DNA of 64,000 nt from an uncultured Lactobacillus sp. (GTDB lineage Bacteria; Bacillota; Bacilli; Lactobacillales; Lactobacillaceae). Below, piece after piece: positions 27,599 to 36,969 of the stretch (the first letter of the stretch is position 1; each line of letters begins with the position of its first letter). The stretch spans positions 1-64,000 of the forward strand of contig CAOOYH010000005.1 of the NCBI GenBank assembly GCA_948500755.1, in the 5' to 3' direction. The notes below the pieces were generated by a model. The model saw only the letters and a program-made list of their open reading frames with translations, did no database searches and had not been told where the DNA came from. A program made the translations under genes and the position numbers.

Positions 27599-29677
27599 GT
27601 GAAGTCGAGCAAAACAATGATACTTACAGAAAGACAAAAAGATATTCTTTCTTTATTGATTACCAGTGAAGAAGGAATTAGTGTTAAAGAGCTAGAAAAT
27701 CGCTTAAATGTTAGTCGAAGGACAATTTATCGTGAATTTAAAGAATTAAAAGATGTTCTGGCTACGGATGAACTAAATTTAGTTAATAAAAAAAGAAAAT
27801 ATGGAGTTGAAGGTAACAAGGAAGCTCTTAATAAGTTGATTTTGGCAGTTAAGAAGACTAAGATTCAATCTTCAATGTCAGTGGAAAGAAGAGAGAATGC
27901 CTTAGCTGCGATTCTACTTTTGAATGACGAGCCTAAAAAGATTATTCAATTTGCTTTGGATTTAAATGTTAGTGAAGCCACTATTCAGAATGATTTAGAT
28001 ATTGTCGAAAAATCTTTGGCAGAATATAAGATTAATTTAATTCGGAAAAAGGGCGTTGGAGTATACGTTGAAGCTAGTGAAAGTGAGCGACGCCAAGTTT
28101 TAGTGGGGATTTTATTAAGCGAAATCAATGACTATGACTTTTTTCATTATTTAAATCATACCCAGCTAAAGAGCCACAATTTCTTTTTACAAATTATTTC
28201 AAGAGATCTTTTGTTTGAAACGCGAAAAGCTTTAACTAAATCGATTATTCCAAATATTAAATTGGATTCTGATCATCAATTGATCGAACTCATTTTGATC
28301 TTTGCAGTATCCTTAACGCGGATTAAGGCTGGTTTTCCTATTGAAAAGGTGGATTTAGAACCAGGTTCTTTAAAATATCAGGGACTTGTTTTTCGCTTTA
28401 TGGCTTTAATTACTGAGAAAATGGCTCTTAAAGTTGAACAAACCGATGTAACTTATTTAGCAAATAAAGTTATGGCTAGTGATACGGAACAAACTAAACT
28501 TCATTATGATAGTGATTATGAGTTAGCTGCTTCCATTAGAGTGAAGAATTTTGTGCGTATTGTTTCCGAGAAGATGCAATGGAATTTTCAAAAGAGTACA
28601 ACTTTTGTTAACCGTTTAACCCGTCATATTATTGGTTTAACCCAGCATAGAGTTACCCCTCTTCCTAACGCTCGAATAGAAACTTTGGCTGGCCTAAGTA
28701 AGCGCTTTACGAAACTTTATACCGTTATTCAGCAAGCTTGGCAGGCAGAATTTCCTACAGATAAGATAACTAGTTCAGAAATGCAGCTATTGTTGCTCTA
28801 TTTTGCTAATGAATTTACTAATTTTGAGAATCACCAACAATTTAATGCACTGGTAATCTGTGAAAATGGGATCGGGACTTCTGCCATTTTAAAAGCAAGA
28901 TTGAAGCAAGAGTTGCCAGAAATTAAGCAGATTAAATTAAGCAAAGTCTCTGATTTAGTAAATATTGATTTACAAAAGTATGATTTGATTTTATCAACAC
29001 TGGAATTAAAGGGATTTTCAAGATCTTATCAATTAGTGAGTCCATTGCTTTTAGATGATGAAATTATTCGAATTAAGAATTACTTGAAGGATTACGAAAG
29101 AAAATATCCTCTCGTTAATCAGCCGATGTTTAGTTCTAATAAAACTAAGCATGCAACCAAAGAACTTTCAAAAATTTCTATTGGGACATTATTTTGTGCA
29201 GATTTAGTAAATAGTATTAAAGTTCAAACACTAAGATACAATGCAACCGATTTGATTGCAGTAGTTCAAGAATGTTTAGCTCATATAGGACGTAATTTGA
29301 TTACTACGCAACTTCCAGTAGCTAAAAAGATTCTCAAGCGAATTCAGTTGGCTCCGGTTGGAATCCCGAATAGTCATTTAGCCCTTCTTCATACTAGTAG
29401 CCATGAAATCAAACGCTGTACATTTATGATTTTCGATTTAGATAATGAAATTGTATTAAAATCGATGGATCATAATGAAATTGAAGTAAGCAGAATCTTG
29501 TTAATGCTCGGACCAGCAGAACTTTCTGATGCAGAACAGGAGGTCATGAGTTTGATTTCTAGCATGATTATTATGAATGATGCTAACTTGCGTCTTTTTA
29601 CTAATGGCAATCAAGATCAAATCAAAAATGCTATTTCAAGCCAATATTTGCAAGAACTAAAGAGAAAATTGGAATAA
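27599..29677 (+). CDS. mtlR: mannitol operon transcriptional activator MtlR
   Basis: 692 residues, the length of Bacillus MtlR (about 694). Domains in order: HTH (about 8-60, VKELENRLNVSRRTIYREF), a second HTH (about 105-150), two PRDs (about 185-395), an EIIB(Gat)-like domain with VICENGIGTS near 418-427, and an EIIA-like domain whose PNSHLALLHT near 598 resembles the EIIA phosphohistidine site. HPr and EII phosphorylation of these domains controls activation of mtlAFD. GTG 27599 with AAGGA ahead is used; ATG at 27617 is an alternative. It sits upstream of mtlA with its own terminator. Confidence 0.92.
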   Translation: MKSSKTMILTERQKDILSLLITSEEGISVKELENRLNVSRRTIYREFKELKDVLATDELNLVNKKRKYGVEGNKEALNKLILAVKKTKIQSSMSVERRENALAAILLLNDEPKKIIQFALDLNVSEATIQNDLDIVEKSLAEYKINLIRKKGVGVYVEASESERRQVLVGILLSEINDYDFFHYLNHTQLKSHNFFLQIISRDLLFETRKALTKSIIPNIKLDSDHQLIELILIFAVSLTRIKAGFPIEKVDLEPGSLKYQGLVFRFMALITEKMALKVEQTDVTYLANKVMASDTEQTKLHYDSDYELAASIRVKNFVRIVSEKMQWNFQKSTTFVNRLTRHIIGLTQHRVTPLPNARIETLAGLSKRFTKLYTVIQQAWQAEFPTDKITSSEMQLLLLYFANEFTNFENHQQFNALVICENGIGTSAILKARLKQELPEIKQIKLSKVSDLVNIDLQKYDLILSTLELKGFSRSYQLVSPLLLDDEIIRIKNYLKDYERKYPLVNQPMFSSNKTKHATKELSKISIGTLFCADLVNSIKVQTLRYNATDLIAVVQECLAHIGRNLITTQLPVAKKILKRIQLAPVGIPNSHLALLHTSSHEIKRCTFMIFDLDNEIVLKSMDHNEIEVSRILLMLGPAELSDAEQEVMSLISSMIIMNDANLRLFTNGNQDQIKNAISSQYLQELKRKLE

Positions 29678-29695
29678 AGTGAATAGTTTAACAAG

Positions 29696-29729
29696 CTCTG
29701 ACACATTTTATTGTGTCAGAGTTCTATTT
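29696..29729 (+). terminator. intrinsic terminator after mtlR
   Basis: A perfect 10-bp stem CTCTGACACA/TGTGTCAGAG with TTCTATTTT after it. It separates mtlR from mtlA transcription. Confidence 0.85.
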
Positions 29730-29737
29730 TGATTAGA

Positions 29738-29767
29738 TTGTAAACGCTTACCAAGTAATCGTACGAT
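29738..29767 (+). promoter_or_regulatory. mtlAFD promoter with embedded cre site
   Basis: TGTAAACGCTTACC at 29739-29752 matches the cre consensus at every position but the last. It overlaps a possible -35 (TTGTAA, 29738-29743) that is 18 bases from a possible -10 (TACGAT, 29762-29767). The weak -10 fits an activator-dependent promoter, and the cre position fits CcpA repression by preferred sugars. Confidence 0.65.
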
Positions 29768-29801
29768 AAGAATGTAAGATAAAAGAGGGGAGAAAAAACT
29801 A

Positions 29802-31583
29802 ATGGCTCAAGCAAAGAAAAGCTCTTCAGTTAAAGTGAAGGTTCAAAAGTTTGGTACTGCTTTGTCTGGGATGATTATGCCAAACATCGGTGCCATCATT
29901 GCTTGGGGACTTACCGCTGCGATTTTCATGACACCAAATGGTTGGTTCCCAAACGCACAAATTAACAAATTAGTTCAACCAATGTTGATTTACTTGTTGC
30001 CACTTTTAATTGGTTATACAGGTGGTCGGATGGTCGACGATGAAAGAGGTGCCGTTATTGGTGCTATCGGTACTCTTGGTGTAATTGTTGGTACAACTCA
30101 ACCAATGTTCTTGGGAGCCATGATTATGGGTCCACTCAGTGGTTGGTGCTTAAAGACTTTAGATAATGCATGTAGAGATAAGATCAAATCAGGATTTGAA
30201 ATGATCTATAATAACTTCTCACTTGGTATTTTGGGAATGATTTTAGCGATTTTCGCTTACTTCATCATTAACCCAGTTATGATGTGGGGAAGCCATTGGG
30301 CAAGTGTTGGTGTTGATGCAATTATCCGTGTTCACCTATTGCCACTTGCTAATATCATTATTGAACCTGCTAAGGTTTTGTTCTTAAACAATGCGATTGG
30401 TAATGGTATTTTGGTACCACTTGGAATTCAACAAGCTTCTGAAGTTGGTAAATCAGTTCTATTCTTGATGGAATCAAACCCAGGCCCTGGTCTTGGAATT
30501 TTACTTGCATTTATGTTCTTTGGTAAAGGCAGTTCTAAGAGTTCGGCTCCAGGTGCTGCAATTATTGAATTCTTCGGTGGGGTTCATGAAATCTACTTCC
30601 CATACGTATTGATGAAACCATCTTTAATCATCGCTGCAATTTGTGGTGGTGTAACTGGTACGGCATTATTTACAACTCTTAATGGGGGATTAAAGGCTGC
30701 CGCTTCTCCAGGCTCAATTTTAGCTATTTTGCTTGTTTCCGCAAAAGGCTCATACTTAGGTAACATCGTCGGTGTTCTTGGAGCTGCAATTGTTTCATTC
30801 ATCGTAGCTGCAATTATTCTTAAGAACGATAAAGGTGATGGAGCTGATTTAGCTGCCAAACAAAAAGAGATGGAATCAATGAAAGCAGAATCAAAGGGTA
30901 CTAAGATGCCAAGTGAACAATCTGCTCATGACTCAGTAACTTCATACAAAGACATTAAGAAAGTTATCTTTGCTTGTGATGCCGGAATGGGATCATCTGC
31001 AATGGGTGCCTCACTTCTTCGTGATAAATTCAAGAAAGCCGGCATTAATATCCCTGTAACTAATACTGCTGTTAGAAACTTGAAAGATGAACCAGGATTA
31101 TTAGTTGTAACTCAAGAAGAATTAGCTGACCGTGCTCGTCAAAAGACTCCAGATGCAATGCATATTGCTGTTGGCAACTTCTTAAGCAATCCAAAATACG
31201 ATGCAATCGTTGCTAACTTTAAAGCTTTGACTCAAGTTCAAGATAAGCCTAAATCCACTGAAAAGAAGCCAGCTAATGGTTCACTTGAAGGAATTGATTT
31301 CAGTAAAGTTAAAGAAGTCGACTTCATTCGCCATGATCAACATATTGGTTCAGCTACAATGGCAACTAACTTGTTTGAAAACGCAATGAAGAAAGCTGGT
31401 AAGAAGACTCCAGTCAAGGCAATCAGAATTAATGAATTAGATGATGATCCAAGTCATTTAGTAATTGTTACTCCAGCTGCTAAGAAGAATTTGGCGGTTC
31501 GTTATAGCGATATTCAAATTGTGGTTGTTGATGATCTTCTTAAAGATAAGAAACTTAAAGAAATTATCGATAAGTTAAGCTAG
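29802..31583 (+). CDS. mtlA: PTS mannitol transporter EIICB, with extra C-terminal domain
   Basis: 593 residues. The EIIC membrane domain (about 15-345) carries the conserved GIQQASEVGKS and GGVHEIYFPYVL with the substrate-binding glutamate. The EIIB domain starts near 385 with VIFACDAGMGSSAMGASLL, whose cysteine takes the phosphate. Beyond the usual EIICB end there is a linker and a second stretch, about 500-593, that lines up with EIIB (KEVDFIRHDQHIGSATMATNLF) but has no cysteine at the active position. EIIA is on the separate MtlF. The protein imports mannitol and releases mannitol-1-phosphate. Confidence 0.95.
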   Translation: MAQAKKSSSVKVKVQKFGTALSGMIMPNIGAIIAWGLTAAIFMTPNGWFPNAQINKLVQPMLIYLLPLLIGYTGGRMVDDERGAVIGAIGTLGVIVGTTQPMFLGAMIMGPLSGWCLKTLDNACRDKIKSGFEMIYNNFSLGILGMILAIFAYFIINPVMMWGSHWASVGVDAIIRVHLLPLANIIIEPAKVLFLNNAIGNGILVPLGIQQASEVGKSVLFLMESNPGPGLGILLAFMFFGKGSSKSSAPGAAIIEFFGGVHEIYFPYVLMKPSLIIAAICGGVTGTALFTTLNGGLKAAASPGSILAILLVSAKGSYLGNIVGVLGAAIVSFIVAAIILKNDKGDGADLAAKQKEMESMKAESKGTKMPSEQSAHDSVTSYKDIKKVIFACDAGMGSSAMGASLLRDKFKKAGINIPVTNTAVRNLKDEPGLLVVTQEELADRARQKTPDAMHIAVGNFLSNPKYDAIVANFKALTQVQDKPKSTEKKPANGSLEGIDFSKVKEVDFIRHDQHIGSATMATNLFENAMKKAGKKTPVKAIRINELDDDPSHLVIVTPAAKKNLAVRYSDIQIVVVDDLLKDKKLKEIIDKLS

Positions 31584-31598
31584 AAAGGGATGAGATAA

Positions 31599-32045
31599 GT
31601 GAAGTTACAAACAAATATGATTAAGTTGAATCAAGATGTGCCAACCCGTGATCAAGCCATTCGCATGGCCGGACAACTTCTGGTTGATGGTGGTTGTGTT
31701 GAGCCTGGATACATTGATTCAATGATTGCTAGAAACAATGATGTTTCAACTTATATGGGAAACTTTATCGCCATCCCTCATGGCACTGATGAAGGTAAAA
31801 AGCATATCAAGAAAACCGGAATTTCAGTCGTGCAAATTCCAATGGGGGTTGATTTTAGTAATCCTGATGATGATACTGAACAACTTGTAACAGTTGTCTT
31901 TGGAATTGCGGGTTTGAATAATGAACACTTAAACCTTTTATCACAGATTGCAATTTTCTGTAGTGATGTTTCAAACGTTGCCAAATTAGCTGACGCACAA
32001 TCACCACAAGAAGTAATAGATTTATTGAAAGAAGTAGGAGATTAA
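31599..32045 (+). CDS. mtlF: PTS mannitol EIIA component
   Basis: 148 residues. Carries the phosphoryl group from HPr to MtlA. The active-site histidine is in [15 protein letters not shown] at about 57-71. GTG start behind AAAGGGATGAG; ATG at a later position would remove conserved sequence. It lies 15 bases behind mtlA and two bases before mtlD, in the typical mtlAFD order. Confidence 0.95.
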   Translation: MKLQTNMIKLNQDVPTRDQAIRMAGQLLVDGGCVEPGYIDSMIARNNDVSTYMGNFIAIPHGTDEGKKHIKKTGISVVQIPMGVDFSNPDDDTEQLVTVVFGIAGLNNEHLNLLSQIAIFCSDVSNVAKLADAQSPQEVIDLLKEVGD

Positions 32046-32047
32046 AA

Positions 32048-33217
32048 ATGAGAGCAGTACATTTTGGTGCAGGTAACATTGGTCGTGGATTTATTGGTGA
32101 AACTTTAGCAGATAATGGTTTTGGTATTGACTTTGTCGATGTAAATGAAACTATTATTGATGAATTAAATAAGCGCGGGGAATACGATATTGAATTAGCA
32201 GCTCCTGGCAAGAAGAGAATCCATGTTTCAAACGTTGATGGGATTAACAATGCTAAGAATCCAGAAAGGGTAATTGAAGCAATTAAATCTACAGATATGA
32301 TTACAACCGCGATTGGTCCGAAGATTTTGGCTCTTATTGCTCCACTTATTGCTCAAGGTTTAACTGAAAGAATTAAATCTGGCAATACTCAACCACTTGA
32401 TGTTATTGCTTGTGAAAACATGATCGGTGGTTCAGAACACTTGAAAGAAGAAGTTTACAAGCATTTGGACGATGACATTAAGCCAGAAGTTGATAAATAC
32501 ATTGGCTTCCCTAATGCCGCCGTAGATAGAATTGTTCCAATTCAACACAACGATGATCCATTGTTTGTTTCAGTTGAAGACTTCAAGGAATGGGTTATTG
32601 ACGAAAGCCAAATGAAGAACAAGGATATCAAGTTGAAGGGTGTTGATTATGCTCCAGACCTTGAACCTTATATTGAAAGAAAGTTGTTCTCAGTAAATAC
32701 TGGTCACGCAACTGTTGCTTACACTGGTAAGAGCCTTGGTTATTCAACTATTGGGGATGCAATTAAAGATCCATTTGTTTTAAGGCAAGTTAAGAGAGTT
32801 CTTAGCGAAACTCGTTCACTTTTATACCATAAGTGGAACAAGGAATTTACTGAGGAAAGCCTTGAAGAATACCACAACAAGATCTTAAGTAGATTCCAAA
32901 ACCCATACATTTCAGATGATATTGCTCGTGTAGGTAGAACTCCTATCCGTAAGTTGGGCTACAATGAAAGATTTATCCGTCCAATTCGTGAATTGAAGGA
33001 AAGAGGGTTAGACTACAGTGCCTTAATGGAAACTGTTGGTAGAATCTATCACTTTGATGAACCAAAGGATAAGGAAAGTGTCAAGTTGATGGACATGCTT
33101 AAGAATGAAGATTTGAAGGATGTCATCGTAGAAACTACTGGTTTGAAGGATGATCCAGAATTAGTTGAAGAAATTGTTGAATCATACAATAACGCTGAAA
33201 ATGATAAAAAGAATTAG
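32048..33217 (+). CDS. mtlD: mannitol-1-phosphate 5-dehydrogenase
   Basis: 389 residues. Oxidises mannitol-1-phosphate to fructose-6-phosphate with NAD. The NAD-binding start is [16 protein letters not shown] (3-18), with [14 protein letters not shown] about 119-132 and the catalytic-region [14 protein letters not shown] about 217-230. GTAGGAG precedes the ATG. Product feeds glycolysis via the enzymes encoded elsewhere in the window. A terminator follows immediately. Confidence 0.97.
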   Translation: MRAVHFGAGNIGRGFIGETLADNGFGIDFVDVNETIIDELNKRGEYDIELAAPGKKRIHVSNVDGINNAKNPERVIEAIKSTDMITTAIGPKILALIAPLIAQGLTERIKSGNTQPLDVIACENMIGGSEHLKEEVYKHLDDDIKPEVDKYIGFPNAAVDRIVPIQHNDDPLFVSVEDFKEWVIDESQMKNKDIKLKGVDYAPDLEPYIERKLFSVNTGHATVAYTGKSLGYSTIGDAIKDPFVLRQVKRVLSETRSLLYHKWNKEFTEESLEEYHNKILSRFQNPYISDDIARVGRTPIRKLGYNERFIRPIRELKERGLDYSALMETVGRIYHFDEPKDKESVKLMDMLKNEDLKDVIVETTGLKDDPELVEEIVESYNNAENDKKN

Positions 33218-33235
33218 TTAAGTTATATTCAAGTA

Positions 33236-33265
33236 AAAAGCCGTGAGGAAACTCACGGCTTTTTG
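33236..33265 (+). terminator. intrinsic terminator after mtlD
   Basis: Stem AAAAGCCGTGAG/CTCACGGCTTTT with a GAAA tetraloop and T run. Confidence 0.93.
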
Positions 33266-33308
33266 TATAATAAAAGAGGTATTTTATTTTGATAAAGGGA
33301 TGATTTAG

Positions 33309-34124
33309 ATGGCAATTAAAATGATTGCAGTAGATTTAGATGGGACTTTGTTGACGAGTGGAAATAACATTTCGCCAGAAACGCAAAGAACCTTGCAAGT
33401 TGCAAGTAGCCAAGGAATTAAGGTTGTACTTGCATCCGGTAGACCGCTTTCTGGGGTATTGCCATTTGATGAACAGTTGGGCCTTTCTGGTGATGATCAA
33501 TATGCAGTTGTCTTTAATGGAGCTGTGGTGCAGAACTTAGCAGGCAAAGTATTAATGAGTCAAGAAATGGATTATCGCGACTTTAACACTATGCTTCGCC
33601 TGCAACGATTAGCCCATGTTAATTTGCATTTTGAGACGACAGAGTGTTTTTGGACGCTTGATCACGATCTTTCTGTACAAATGCAGATCAATGCGGCTTT
33701 TACCGATAATGAAATTAGAGTAAGAAATCGTGAGGAAATTCCGAAGAACTTTACTTTTAATAAGGTCGGCTTTACTTGCAATCGCGGAAGTGACCAAATT
33801 GAAAAGTTATGGAATTCAATTCCTGATTGGGCCTTTCAATCTTATGATATTGTGCATAGTTTGGATACTTGTATTGAATTAAATGCCATTGGTGCTTCTA
33901 AGGGAAATGCTGTGATGGATTTGGCCGAAAGGCTTAAATTATCTCAAAATGAAGTAATGGTCTTTGGCGATCAGGGGAATGATTTATCAATGTTTGAAAA
34001 TCCAGAATTTAAGAAAGTAGCCATGGGCAATGCAATTAGCGATATTAAAGATAGAGCTGATTACATTACTGATGATAATGATCATAATGGAATTGCAAAG
34101 GCTTTGAAAAAATTTGTTTTATAA
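33309..34124 (+). CDS. Cof-type HAD-superfamily phosphatase
   Basis: 271 residues. Motif I DLDGTLL at 8-14, motif II ASGRPLSG about 42-49, motif IV GDQGNDLSM about 219-227, with a C2B cap between. A sugar-phosphate phosphatase of unknown specificity. The next gene, a CopY-family regulator, starts within a few tens of bases and may be co-transcribed. Confidence 0.87.
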   Translation: MAIKMIAVDLDGTLLTSGNNISPETQRTLQVASSQGIKVVLASGRPLSGVLPFDEQLGLSGDDQYAVVFNGAVVQNLAGKVLMSQEMDYRDFNTMLRLQRLAHVNLHFETTECFWTLDHDLSVQMQINAAFTDNEIRVRNREEIPKNFTFNKVGFTCNRGSDQIEKLWNSIPDWAFQSYDIVHSLDTCIELNAIGASKGNAVMDLAERLKLSQNEVMVFGDQGNDLSMFENPEFKKVAMGNAISDIKDRADYITDDNDHNGIAKALKKFVL

Positions 34125-34171
34125 GTTACATGAGTCTATTATGGAATAATAAGAATTTTAAAAATCGAGTG

Positions 34172-34615
34172 ATGGTAATGGTAGAAAATAAAGAAGCAGG
34201 CAATATTTCAGACGCTGAATGGGAAGTTATGCGAATTATTTGGACTTTAGAAACTGCCAGCAGCAGTGAAGTTATTAAAGAATTGCAAGCTAAAAAAGAC
34301 TGGTCTGAATCAACAATTAAGACTTTGATGGGTCGCTTAGTTCAGAAAGGCTTATTAAAGACAAAAAAAGATGGGCGCAAATTTATTTATTCACCAACCG
34401 TTAGTCAAACTGAGATGATGTATACTCAAACCAGTGAAATGCTTGATAAAATGTGCAATATGCACAAGGGAGAATTGCTCATTAGAGTGTTGAAAGAAAT
34501 TCCTTTATCCAAACGAGATATTGCAGCTCTTGAAAAAGAGCTTAACAATAAGAAGAAAAATGCTCCAAATATGGTGCCATGTAATTGTTTGGAAAAAGGA
34601 GAACATATTTGTTAA
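34172..34615 (+). CDS. BlaI/MecI/CopY-family repressor
   Basis: 147 residues from ATG 34172; the frame is open back to an ATG at 34130 and a third ATG lies at 34178, none with a strong ribosome binding site, so the start is uncertain. The winged helix (ISDAEWEVMRIIWTLETASSSEVI) is typical. The C-terminus has CNCLEKGEHIC, which resembles the CXC metal site of CopY copper repressors although the second CXC is replaced by a single cysteine. No copper ATPase is adjacent; instead two crcB genes follow after 18 bases. Metal sensing is likely, but the metal is not certain. Confidence 0.78.
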   Translation: MVMVENKEAGNISDAEWEVMRIIWTLETASSSEVIKELQAKKDWSESTIKTLMGRLVQKGLLKTKKDGRKFIYSPTVSQTEMMYTQTSEMLDKMCNMHKGELLIRVLKEIPLSKRDIAALEKELNNKKKNAPNMVPCNCLEKGEHIC

Positions 34616-34633
34616 AGAAAAAGTGGGAGTACA

Positions 34634-35026
34634 ATGTCAGATAAAGTAAAAAACTATCTTAGTGTTGCTGGATTTGCCTTTTTTGGAGGAATGGCACGTG
34701 CATATTTAAACACTAATTTTCATTTTTATGGTACATTTTGGGGAAATATTATTGGATGCTTTCTCTTAGCATTTTTTACGTATTTCTTTTTTGAATTCAA
34801 AGATTTCTATGAATGGCTCAATGTGGGAATTTGTACGGGATTTGTTGGTGCATTTACCACTTTTTCAACTTTTAACTTAGAAGTGTTGAAAAATTTTGAT
34901 GCTCATTTAAGTGACATAGCATTGATCTATCTTTTTAGTTCAATTATATTTGGTTTTGTCTTTGCTTATATTGGGGCTCATATGGGTGAAACTTTAAGTA
35001 AAATTGTAACTGGGAGGGTAAAATGA
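34634..35026 (+). CDS. crcB: CrcB-like fluoride channel subunit 1
   Basis: 130 residues with four membrane helices. It has the family core [11 protein letters not shown] and [12 protein letters not shown], which supplies the phenylalanine and TTFST pore residues of Fluc channels. Two unequal CrcB proteins encoded in tandem are the heterodimeric form, each inserted with opposite topology. Exports fluoride. No fluoride riboswitch is present: only 18 bases separate it from the regulator upstream. It overlaps the second crcB by four bases. Confidence 0.88.
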   Translation: MSDKVKNYLSVAGFAFFGGMARAYLNTNFHFYGTFWGNIIGCFLLAFFTYFFFEFKDFYEWLNVGICTGFVGAFTTFSTFNLEVLKNFDAHLSDIALIYLFSSIIFGFVFAYIGAHMGETLSKIVTGRVK

Positions 35027-35397
35027 ATATTATAATTGCAGGTCTTGGCGCAAGTTTAGGCGCGATTTTACGCTACTTCATAACTAATTACGGTAAGAAG
35101 CATTGGGAAGAATTAAAAAAACATTATTTAAATTTGCCATTTCCAACTTTGTTTATTAATTTAACTGGAACCCTTATATTGGGATTTGTCTTTGGAATAA
35201 AAGTTAATCCATTTTTCTATGCTTTAGTTGGAACTGGAGTAATGGGTGGCTACACTACCTTTTCAACTTTGAATACGGAACTAGTTGCCCTATATCATAG
35301 TAAAAATTATTCAGGATTAGTTCTATATGCTTTAGCATCATATGTGGGAGGACTCATTCTAGTATATGTGGGATATTATTTAGGAAGACTGTTTTAA
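35023..35397 (+). CDS. crcB: CrcB-like fluoride channel subunit 2
   Basis: 124 residues, four membrane helices, with [13 protein letters not shown] near the start, [14 protein letters not shown] about 45-58 and [12 protein letters not shown] about 75-86. It pairs with the subunit encoded just upstream to form the dual-topology channel. The GGGAGG ribosome binding site lies inside the end of the first crcB. The next gene begins at the base after its stop. Confidence 0.9.
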   Translation: MNIIIAGLGASLGAILRYFITNYGKKHWEELKKHYLNLPFPTLFINLTGTLILGFVFGIKVNPFFYALVGTGVMGGYTTFSTLNTELVALYHSKNYSGLVLYALASYVGGLILVYVGYYLGRLF

Positions 35398-36114
35398 ATG
35401 AAAAAAACGTGGAATATTATAATTAAAATAATTGCAATTATAACAGTCGCTCTTTCTGGATATTTAATGTTAACTAGTGATGTTCAGCTAAAAATTAGTG
35501 ATACCCATGCAATGGTTAAGCAGGTTGTTAGAGAAATTGTTTCAGATAGTGAAGATCAAAGTTTGAGATATGCCACTCAATTTTTAGAGGCATCAGGCTT
35601 AGAAGATGATTTGCTTCAAGCCTTTCCAAAAAAGTATAACTTAGATTTATCTTATGCAGATTTGTATCGATTAAGTACAAAATATGATGAAACTGGAAAG
35701 ATCACGCCAAGTGATTTAAATCTAGAGAATTCTAATCGGCTAGAAGAGGTAGTTAATAAATTTATAGTAAAAGAGATTAACCAAAAGCTTAAAGAGGATT
35801 CCAAGCAGGTCTATCACATTATAAGTATTTATCGATACTCGATCTTTATTATTGTTTTATTATATATATTAGGAGCACTTTTAATAATTTTTGAAAAATA
35901 TTGGGCCTCAATTCCGATAATAATTGCAACAGGAGGATCGTTTGGTCTTTTATGGTATTTTAATACTGAGGCCACGTCTTCACTTCAAACGATTTATCAG
36001 GGAATCTTTATTGATATTTCATCAGGAATTTGGATAGGCTTGATTTTAGGAATAGTAATTGCAATAATGTGGCCGATTTGGCTAAAATTTAATTCAGATA
36101 AGAAGGTAAAATAA
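35398..36114 (+). CDS. membrane protein of unknown function
   Basis: 238 residues. One N-terminal membrane helix (about 8-25), a soluble, charged external or cytoplasmic part of about 115 residues, then three further helices (about 145-165, 172-188, 205-225). I do not recognise a family. It is locked between crcB2 (no gap) and a tyrosine phosphatase (the stop overlaps the next start by one base), so it is co-translated with both. Confidence 0.7.
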   Translation: MKKTWNIIIKIIAIITVALSGYLMLTSDVQLKISDTHAMVKQVVREIVSDSEDQSLRYATQFLEASGLEDDLLQAFPKKYNLDLSYADLYRLSTKYDETGKITPSDLNLENSNRLEEVVNKFIVKEINQKLKEDSKQVYHIISIYRYSIFIIVLLYILGALLIIFEKYWASIPIIIATGGSFGLLWYFNTEATSSLQTIYQGIFIDISSGIWIGLILGIVIAIMWPIWLKFNSDKKVK

Positions 36115-36557
36115 TGAAAAAGATATTATTTGTCTGTCATGGAAATATTTGTCGTTCTCCAATGGCAGAATACATTATGAAAAATTTACTGGCAAAGAGT
36201 GGTCGTAAAGATGTTTTAGTCGAATCAGCAGCTGCTACTGAAGATGCCGTGGGTTCACCAATGGATCCGCGAACTACGCGCGTGTTAGAAAAAAATAATG
36301 TTCCTTATGTTCAACGTCATGCACGGAAAATGACTAAAGATGATTATCAAAATTATGACTATTTGATTTGCATGGACGAAGAAAATTTTATGGATATGAA
36401 TAGGATTACTGGTGGTGATCCAGATCGCAAAGAATATAAGTTAATGCAATTCGCTAATAAGAATAGTGATGTCGAAGATCCCTGGTACACTAATGATTTT
36501 GATACAGCATATGATGAGATTTTGATGGGCTGCAAAGCATTGCTAGAAAAAATTTAG
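36114..36557 (+). CDS. low-molecular-weight protein-tyrosine phosphatase
   Basis: 147 residues. Phosphate-binding loop VCHGNICRSPMAEYIM with the catalytic cysteine at about 8 and arginine at 14, and the general-acid aspartate in VEDPWYTNDFDTAYDEI near 122. Members remove phosphate from tyrosine on proteins and small substrates. Last gene of the regulator-crcB-crcB-membrane protein unit, followed by a terminator. Confidence 0.92.
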   Translation: MKKILFVCHGNICRSPMAEYIMKNLLAKSGRKDVLVESAAATEDAVGSPMDPRTTRVLEKNNVPYVQRHARKMTKDDYQNYDYLICMDEENFMDMNRITGGDPDRKEYKLMQFANKNSDVEDPWYTNDFDTAYDEILMGCKALLEKI

Positions 36558-36561
36558 CTGA

Positions 36562-36595
36562 AAGATACTAAGACGTATATCTTAGTATCTTTTTG
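36562..36595 (+). terminator. intrinsic terminator after the phosphatase gene
   Basis: Perfect 11-bp stem AAGATACTAAG/CTTAGTATCTT with T run. Confidence 0.9.
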
Positions 36596-36664
36596 GTTTA
36601 GTAGGCTTTTATAAATATTTTTGCTAAAATACCCATAACAAGAATTGTCGAAGAAGTGATAAAG

Positions 36665-36952
36665 ATGAAAGATGAGATTAAGTTTGTTCCCGGGGAATAT
36701 TCGGCAGAAACTAAAGATTTAGTTCACTTAAAGGCTAAAATTAAGGTAGACAAAAATAAAATTGTTGATGTTAAAATCTCTTCAGGTAAAGATGAACGTT
36801 TAATTGAGCCTGCTCTTGAAAAAGTCTTTCGTGGTCAAATTTTAAAGTCACAATCAGTAGCAATCGATGGCGTGTCTTCAGCTAGTGTGCTCACTAAGGC
36901 AGTGAAAACTGTCGTAGGAAAAGCTCTAGCCGATGCACGTGACAATGATTAA
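36665..36952 (+). CDS. FMN-binding domain protein
   Basis: 95 residues. Small domain of the FMN_bind type: a strand VHLKAKIKVDKNKIVDVKI and the late SVAIDGVSSASVLTKAVKTV, where the threonine/serine of S-G-A-T-type motifs takes FMN in relatives; here it reads DGVSSASVLTKA. No signal peptide or lipobox is seen, so it is probably cytoplasmic. GTG at 36656 is an alternative start. It sits 17 bases before asparaginase. Confidence 0.8.
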   Translation: MKDEIKFVPGEYSAETKDLVHLKAKIKVDKNKIVDVKISSGKDERLIEPALEKVFRGQILKSQSVAIDGVSSASVLTKAVKTVVGKALADARDND

Positions 36953-36969
36953 TAGAATGGAAAATAATA

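Noticed and set aside
30593-30859. Minus-strand frame inside mtlA
   Set aside because: Antisense shadow without ribosome binding site; mtlA is intact.
34616-34633. Fluoride riboswitch before crcB
   Set aside because: Only 18 bases separate the regulator stop from the crcB start, too short for it.
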